Shown here one piece after another: positions 59,110 to 64,000 of a stretch of DNA of 64,000 bases. The stretch is taken from assembly GCF_029222905.1 (NCBI RefSeq), contig NZ_JARHUE010000005.1, forward strand, positions 124,001 to 188,000, written 5' to 3'. The stretch comes from Neptuniibacter sp. CAU 1671 (GTDB taxonomy: Bacteria > Pseudomonadota > Gammaproteobacteria > Pseudomonadales > Balneatricaceae). The notes under the pieces are model-generated. The model was not told the origin of the DNA and ran no database searches. It was given only the letters and a program-made list of their open reading frames with translations. Both the position numbers and the translations under genes were made by a program. Each line of letters opens with the position of its first letter. Position 1 is the first letter of the stretch.

Positions 59110-59523
59110 TTATCGATTCAGTACGTCGTCGCGTACGCTTTCAGCAATACCGGCAATCTCACCGATATCATCACCACCCACACCCAGCTCGGTCAGGGTA
59201 GCTGCCAGATTCTCAACCACCGCATCAAAATGGGTGTCGTTCAGACCGGTCAGATGCTTGTGGCCTTCACGCAGATCTTTACCGCTGTAATTGTTAGGAC
59301 CACCAAACACCATGGTCAGAAACGCTTTCTGTTTAACGATCTGGCCATCCATATCAACGCTGTCGAAATAGTGACTGATACGGTCATCCGCCAGCACTTT
59401 GCGGTAGAAGATATCCACGGCTGCATCCACCGCAGGCTGGCCGCCCAGACGCTCATACAAGCTTGGTTTTGCTTCCTCTTTACCGGAAAACAACCCTTTG
59501 AGTTTATTCATGAAACTGCACAT
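59110..59523 (-). CDS. Group I truncated haemoglobin (copy B) with N-terminal extension
   Basis: 137 residues from ATG 59523, fixed by AAGGAG six bases upstream. Residues 1-18 (MCSFMNKLKGLFSGKEEA) form a basic amphipathic extension absent in copy A, recalling the short pre-A helix of mycobacterial trHbN that affects NO dioxygenase activity. The globin part keeps TyrB10, two distal Gln residues and the proximal His. It lies 12 bases before copy A. Confidence 0.93.
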   Translation of the reverse strand: MCSFMNKLKGLFSGKEEAKPSLYERLGGQPAVDAAVDIFYRKVLADDRISHYFDSVDMDGQIVKQKAFLTMVFGGPNNYSGKDLREGHKHLTGLNDTHFDAVVENLAATLTELGVGGDDIGEIAGIAESVRDDVLNR

Positions 59524-59534
59524 ATCAGGCTCCT

Positions 59535-59879
59535 TTATCGGGCTTCTAGCTGGGACAACATGTAGTCCACGGCATAGCCGATTTCTTCGTCAGTAAGATC
59601 AGTATTACCACCCTTGGCTGGCATCAGCTGATAGCCATTGATGGCATGTTGCACCAGTACATCCCGGCCCTGTACGACCCGTTTACCCCACATTTTATTG
59701 TTGCCAATGATCGGGGCACCGTTGATGCCCTGACCATGGCAGGCGAAACAGGTAGCGGTGACAATCTGCTCTCCTTTCTGCAACGCAGGGGAGAGCGTAG
59801 CTGCTGGGCCATCGCCTCCGTCACAGCCCGTCAACGCGAGCAACAGTGCGAGGCTTCCGATTCGGGCTGTGTTTTTCAT
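59535..59879 (-). CDS. Class I cytochrome c lipoprotein (c5-like)
   Basis: 114 residues. The lipobox LTGC puts Cys19 at the lipidated N-terminus. The haem site is CFACH (near 44) with distal Met in YQLMPAKGG. This small c5-like carrier is anchored to the periplasmic face of a membrane. GGAGAAACAGG precedes ATG 59879. It is the fourth gene of the redox operon and a natural electron shuttle between the larger cytochromes. Confidence 0.88.
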   Translation of the reverse strand: MKNTARIGSLALLLALTGCDGGDGPAATLSPALQKGEQIVTATCFACHGQGINGAPIIGNNKMWGKRVVQGRDVLVQHAINGYQLMPAKGGNTDLTDEEIGYAVDYMLSQLEAR

Positions 59880-59898
59880 CCTGTTTCTCCGTGGTTAA

Positions 59899-60480
59899 TT
59901 AGCCACCCAGTGGCACACGAATCACGACACCACCCATAACTTCACCGATTTTGAAGTCAGTACGCGGGCTGTCTTTGTGCTCGTTGTGACAGGTTACGCA
60001 TGGGGTCGCTACCGCAACGTCCGGATATACCGCAGTGAAGTAAGTGGTATCACCCAGCTTTTCTTCGCCGTAGAAGTTTTTGCCAGGGTTAGCTGCGATG
60101 TACTCAAGACCCTGTTTTTCCATCTCGGTACGTGGCGCATTCTGTGAGTTGATTGGCCACAGCGACTGCAGCGAGTAAGTGAAGTCATCGGTCATTTCGG
60201 CAACAGCCTCAGCACCGGCACGGAACATCTGTGCTGGCAGTGGCGCACCGTTTTCCAGATCCTGCCAATGCTCTTTAGGCGCAATGGCATTCGCACCGGC
60301 AGGGCCAAGGCGTTTGATGATCAGCTTGGTGTAGTTGGTACGATCCGCTTTCATCACGGCAAACAGCGAGTCAGTGTACAACTCGGGTTTGATACCCACC
60401 GCTTTGGGCTCATCCTGGCAGCCAGTCAGAATCAAAGGGGTTGCCACCAGGGCCGCGCAGATAATTGATTTTTTCAGCAT
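59899..60480 (-). CDS. DUF3365 monohaem lipoprotein (Tll0287-like)
   Basis: 193 residues from ATG 60480 (GGAG eight bases upstream; GTG 60489 is less likely). Lipobox LTGC, then a PAS-like DUF3365 domain with the c-type haem motif CVTCHNEHKDSPRTDFKIGEVMGG near the C-terminus. Such proteins bind haem in a sensor-like fold and are suspected redox or gas sensors. Within this operon it may sense NO or oxygen, or relay electrons. Confidence 0.86.
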   Translation of the reverse strand: MLKKSIICAALVATPLILTGCQDEPKAVGIKPELYTDSLFAVMKADRTNYTKLIIKRLGPAGANAIAPKEHWQDLENGAPLPAQMFRAGAEAVAEMTDDFTYSLQSLWPINSQNAPRTEMEKQGLEYIAANPGKNFYGEEKLGDTTYFTAVYPDVAVATPCVTCHNEHKDSPRTDFKIGEVMGGVVIRVPLGG

Positions 60481-60519
60481 CTTAAACACTCCGTTCTCAA
60501 GTTGAGTTGAGTTGTAGTT

Positions 60520-61836
60520 TTATCGATCTTTCTTTTCTCTATCCCGGGCCACGGCCATGTCGATTGACGGAATATGGCTTCCGGGTTTTCCGTTAAAGTT
60601 GTTCATAATCAATGTCTGATCTGCCAGTGCGTCCAGACTGAACGCCAGTGAGTGGCAGTCCATACATACGCTTCGCACCATCTTTTCATTCGGGCGCAGA
60701 TTCATGTTCTGGTTGTGCTCAACACGCACAGTCACCTTGCCAAAGGCTTTATGTGCTTCACGCGGCATATGACAGGTTGCACAGGTCACACCGCTGCCGG
60801 CTGGCAGCTCGTCGGCCAGCTCTTTCTGCCACAACGAGGCATGGGGAGAATCGGCATAATTACGACTGTGATCGTCGTCATGACAGCTCTGGCAAGACTC
60901 CACCGCCGCAACTTTCAGATCTGGCTGGTGAGCATCGTGGCAACTGGCGCAGTCCAGACCGCTCTGGTCCGCATCGGCTTTGAAAGGCAGCCGGGCCAGG
61001 GCAGGTGACATCTTGCCCAGGCCCGCCTTGAGGCGCATACCATGTTTCCCAGCGAGAAAGCCTGATTCCTCGTTTTCATGACAGCTGCTGCAACTGGCTA
61101 CACCAGGATCGTCCTGCCAGACGCCGGTGGTGGAATGACAATCAGTACAGTTCACACCGGCTTCGGCATGACCACTCAGACTCCAGCCCTCAACAATCTC
61201 ATGGGCTGCGTCGGCATCCGCCTGCGCCAGAGAAAGAGGCTCTTTACGTTTAATATCCTGAGTACCACTGCGCGCCAGTACCTGAGCCATAGCTTTCACC
61301 ATGGGGCCGGACTGATTTGCTAACAGGAAGTCTTCATACAGGGCGCGGTTGTCATGGAAGTTATGGCAGCCAGCACTGGCACAGGTATCAAAACCCATGC
61401 CTTCATGACTCGGACGGTCCTTGGCAACCTCCTGATGGCATTCGTAACAGAAGTCTTCCGGCAGGGTCACACCCATGGCGAAGGTCTGATGTTGTTTATG
61501 TTCACCGTGACAGCTCACGCAGTTGGTGGCGTTGATTTTTTCCAGCCGGTCGACGTTACGTGGGTCGGTAAATTTCTTGCGCGGGTGCGAGTCATGGGCA
61601 TCTTTCAGCTCCTGCTCGTGACAGCCCATGCAGGCATCATGCAGCAGCTCTTTACCGCCAAACGGGTCGGTGTGGCAGGTATCGCAACTGAGTTCGATCT
61701 GATAATGACCATGGGTGGTTGGGCCAATCAGAAAACTGGGTTTCTCCGGCTTAGCGAGCATTTCATAGCCCAACAGACCGGCAAGCCCTGCACAGAGCGT
61801 TAACCAGATCAGCCAGATGGACAGCTTGCGACTCAT
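60520..61836 (-). CDS. Membrane-anchored multihaem cytochrome c
   Basis: 438 residues from ATG 61836 (AAGGGG upstream). An uncleaved-looking N-terminal helix (about 8-26) is followed by a periplasmic region with ten CxxCH motifs (CDTCH, CMGCH, CVSCH, CYECH, CTDCH, CSSCH, CASCH, CQSCH, CATCH, CMDCH) plus one CASAGCH (CX4CH). It resembles NapC/NrfH-fused or octahaem-like cytochromes but matches no named enzyme that I recognise. It lies ten bases after the flavoprotein gene and probably takes electrons from its membrane domain. Confidence 0.85.
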   Translation of the reverse strand: MSRKLSIWLIWLTLCAGLAGLLGYEMLAKPEKPSFLIGPTTHGHYQIELSCDTCHTDPFGGKELLHDACMGCHEQELKDAHDSHPRKKFTDPRNVDRLEKINATNCVSCHGEHKQHQTFAMGVTLPEDFCYECHQEVAKDRPSHEGMGFDTCASAGCHNFHDNRALYEDFLLANQSGPMVKAMAQVLARSGTQDIKRKEPLSLAQADADAAHEIVEGWSLSGHAEAGVNCTDCHSTTGVWQDDPGVASCSSCHENEESGFLAGKHGMRLKAGLGKMSPALARLPFKADADQSGLDCASCHDAHQPDLKVAAVESCQSCHDDDHSRNYADSPHASLWQKELADELPAGSGVTCATCHMPREAHKAFGKVTVRVEHNQNMNLRPNEKMVRSVCMDCHSLAFSLDALADQTLIMNNFNGKPGSHIPSIDMAVARDREKKDR

Positions 61837-61845
61837 CAATACCCC

Positions 61846-63837
61846 TTAGAAGTAATACACGCTGAGAATGTGGAAACTGAGCAGCACCGGCAGCGGCCAG
61901 GTCAGTAATAAATGGCCCCAGAAGCCAAACGAACGTAGCTTTTGCCCCAATCCGGGGCTGAATTTGTATTGCCAGCCAATGATCAGACTGACGACGACAC
62001 CCAGCAGACTGAGCGCCAGGAAGTTGATCAGCAGCCACTGATTCAGCTGCTGTCCGGCATGAAATCCGGTATGCACCAGCAGTGTCAGCAGACAGACGAG
62101 GGCCAAAATGGTGTGCAGATTGCGCCAGAGCTTAAAGCTGCCAAAGCGCAACAGACTGCTACGCTTTTTCAGTGACATCAGCAAACCAATCACTGTCAGC
62201 CCCAGCAAAGTAAAACCGGAGATCTGTTTGAACAGACCATCATTCCAGATCAGATCAAGGCGCAGTGGCTGCTGCACCGACTGACTGACCTCCAGCCCCG
62301 GCACCAGCAAAAACGCCAGTACCGCAGCCAGCACACCCAGTCCGGTGACCACCAGGCTGTTGCGATCGGTTTCTGGCTGAGCCTTTTCAGCCGTGCCCAC
62401 CATCAGTTGCACCAGGGGCTTACAGCTACCGCAGGTGGTTGCCGCGCCGGTCGCTTCGCCCAGCGCCGCCACAGAACAGCAGCCACTCTCCATCGCCACG
62501 CTCAACTGACCGCGGGTCACCTGCTTGCAGTTACAGATAATGGCGGACTCAGGCCAGGCAAGAGGGTTGTTGGCGGTAGAGGGATTCCAGAGAAAGCCGC
62601 GCATACGGAAGCTGAGTGTATGCCAAGGCATCAATATCCGCTGGTGCGTAATCAGCTCCTGAATGCGGGGGATTTCACTCCACTCTCCTACCGCCATGGC
62701 ACCTACCAGACGACGGCCTTTCAAAATCAGTTTGCGATAACAGCCCTGTTCACCCTGCCAGACAATCGATTTTTTTGGATCATTGGGCTGATCATCATGT
62801 ACATCACCCATGCTGAACACGGGTACGCCCACCACTTTCAGGCGAGCAATACTGTGTGAACCCAGATAGCGGCTGTCACCCTGACAGATATGATCTGCAG
62901 CGATGGCGGCCTGTTCAAAACCGGGGGCCACCAGGCCATATATTTTTTCGTTATGTTCGGCGCATTCACCAATGGCGTAGATATTCGGGTCACTGGTGCA
63001 GAGCTGATCGTTGACTCGAATGCCACGTCCAACACTCAGCCAGGCCTTACGTGCCAGCTCAATGTTGGGTCGGATGCCCGCTGACAACAGTACGGTATCG
63101 CAGGCAATCACCTCACCGTTACGTAGGGCGACGCCTTCGGTCTTGCCATTACCGATCACACCTTTGACGCCCGCGCCGGTAACAATACGGATACCCATGG
63201 CTTCAAGACGTCTCTGGAGCAGTACCGCCGCTTCATCATCGAGCTGCTGATTCATAATGCGCGAGGCTTGCTGAACCAAGGTGATATTAATCAGGTTGCA
63301 CTGCAGTGCCCGGGCCGCTTCAAGACCCAGCAGGCCTCCACCCACGACCACCAGATCTTTACTGCGGGTGGTACGTGCTTTCAGCCGCTCGGCATCGCGC
63401 ATGTTACGGAAGGTAAAGACATTATCCAGATCAACCCCATCCATATGCGGCACATGGGCTCTGGAACCGGTCGCCAGAACCAGTTTGGAGTAGCGATAGG
63501 CTGTACCCTGAGCATCAACCACGCATTTGAGTTCGCGGTCGATGCTGGCGATGTCAGCACAGATAAACTGGAAGGCCGGATCCTTATCCAGCTCATCCAG
63601 CGGCAGCAAAAGGTTATTGCTGCTGTCCTGACCTGCCAATAACGAGCTGAGCCTGACACGGTCATAGGGCTGGTAGGGTTCGTTGCCAAACAGAATCACC
63701 GGCACATCCGGTTTACGTTTGCGCAACTCCTGAATAAAACGGAAACCTACCGGGCCTGCTCCCACAATAATGATCGCCTCATCCCAACGGACTGAGGTCA
63801 CTTCAGATGTGGTAGTGGCAACCGCCTGCATGTTCAT
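61846..63837 (-). CDS. NirB-like FAD/[2Fe-2S] oxidoreductase fused to a membrane cytochrome-like domain
   Basis: 663 residues. About 20-420: NAD(P)H/FAD disulfide-oxidoreductase fold with IIIVGAGPVGFR, VVVGGGLLGLEAA and AIGECAEH, closest to the NirB N-terminal part. About 430-485: BFD-type [2Fe-2S] domain with CNCKQV and TTCGSCKPL. In place of the sirohaem nitrite-reductase domain, 500-663 hold about five membrane helices with histidines in NLHTIL, LVHTGFH, WGHLLL and SFHILSV that could bind b haems. It is the first gene of the redox operon. It likely moves NAD(P)H electrons across the membrane. Confidence 0.82.
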   Translation of the reverse strand: MNMQAVATTTSEVTSVRWDEAIIIVGAGPVGFRFIQELRKRKPDVPVILFGNEPYQPYDRVRLSSLLAGQDSSNNLLLPLDELDKDPAFQFICADIASIDRELKCVVDAQGTAYRYSKLVLATGSRAHVPHMDGVDLDNVFTFRNMRDAERLKARTTRSKDLVVVGGGLLGLEAARALQCNLINITLVQQASRIMNQQLDDEAAVLLQRRLEAMGIRIVTGAGVKGVIGNGKTEGVALRNGEVIACDTVLLSAGIRPNIELARKAWLSVGRGIRVNDQLCTSDPNIYAIGECAEHNEKIYGLVAPGFEQAAIAADHICQGDSRYLGSHSIARLKVVGVPVFSMGDVHDDQPNDPKKSIVWQGEQGCYRKLILKGRRLVGAMAVGEWSEIPRIQELITHQRILMPWHTLSFRMRGFLWNPSTANNPLAWPESAIICNCKQVTRGQLSVAMESGCCSVAALGEATGAATTCGSCKPLVQLMVGTAEKAQPETDRNSLVVTGLGVLAAVLAFLLVPGLEVSQSVQQPLRLDLIWNDGLFKQISGFTLLGLTVIGLLMSLKKRSSLLRFGSFKLWRNLHTILALVCLLTLLVHTGFHAGQQLNQWLLINFLALSLLGVVVSLIIGWQYKFSPGLGQKLRSFGFWGHLLLTWPLPVLLSFHILSVYYF

Positions 63838-63982
63838 ATCCAGCTCTAAGATCGTTCAATAAATACACAATCAGAGCAGAGCAAAAGATTTGCCAAAAGA
63901 TATATATTAGTATTTGTTAATTTAAAATACCCATTAAAAACATGCTCTTATATATACAAGACACATACTTACACAGGATCTA

Positions 63983-64000
63983 AAGATGTATTTTAAATGC
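63983..64000. promoter_or_regulatory. Partial NsrR-like operator at the right edge
   Basis: AAGATGTATTTTAAATGC: a complete first half-site (AAGATGYATTT), one-base spacer and the first six bases of the second half. NsrR sites are 11-1-11 dyads of this form. It lies 146 bases upstream of the flavoprotein start, beyond an AT-rich gap (63838-63982) with no gene. Confidence 0.55.

Overview
The window is a chromosomal segment of a marine-type gammaproteobacterium of the Oceanospirillales/Pseudomonadales kind. The evidence is gene content and order: trmB-thiG-thiS-DUF423, rpoH-ftsX-ftsE-ftsY, rsmD-coaD-ferredoxin, oxyR-recG, ppk1-hemB and mutY-yggX-tRNA-Phe are neighbours in Pseudomonas-like genomes. 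The genus cannot be fixed from the sequence alone. Coding density is high. There is no rRNA operon, insertion sequence, prophage or CRISPR array.

Layout. 1-10.8 kb: a glycosyltransferase fragment, an NfsA-like nitroreductase, an EAL/HDOD signalling protein, a TSUP exporter, ilvD, ald, a PepSY/response regulator/sensor kinase operon, a zinc-less MDR oxidoreductase and a small membrane protein. 10.8-29 kb: conserved housekeeping blocks, including a 43-residue membrane protein ORF upstream of ftsY and a degenerate M16 peptidase-like gene. 29.2-35.1 kb: an operon joining elbB, a PhnD-like periplasmic binding protein, a membrane GGDEF-EAL protein and a beta-barrel protein, followed by a porin. 35.1-40.8 kb: hisB-hisH-hisF (hisA is missing from its usual place), an AsmA protein, mutY and yggX. 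40.8-43.6 kb: tRNA-Phe, a hairpin-rich noncoding stretch and an AT-rich accessory patch with a PIN/HTH toxin-antitoxin pair and two unknown genes. 43.6-53.7 kb: a DCC protein, an AraC/GlxA regulator divergent from a cysteine hydrolase, katG, DUF4399 and IalB proteins, and a hybrid kinase overlapping a REC-GGDEF regulator.

Two right-hand regions stand out. At 53.7-57.6 kb a three-gene operon pairs glucosyl-3-phosphoglycerate synthase and its phosphatase with a GH13_18 phosphorylase, so the cell can probably make and recycle the compatible solute glucosylglycerate. Its leader holds a nested palindrome, TGATCCG-N6-TGCAC-N7-GTGCA-N6-CGGATCA. The inner dyad matches the NtrC consensus, and a sigma-54-like element lies nearby. 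Nitrogen control would fit the solute, which is known to accumulate under nitrogen limitation.

At 57.7-63.8 kb seven genes on one strand form a redox module: a NirB-like flavoprotein/[2Fe-2S] protein fused to a multi-helix membrane domain, a multihaem cytochrome c, a DUF3365 haem lipoprotein, a cytochrome c lipoprotein, two tandem group I truncated haemoglobins and a ferredoxin-type reductase. At the right edge lies AAGATGTATTTTAAATGC, which looks like most of an NsrR (NO sensor) operator. My inference is an NO-responsive system spanning cytoplasm, membrane and periplasm. This is the best candidate for an undescribed system.
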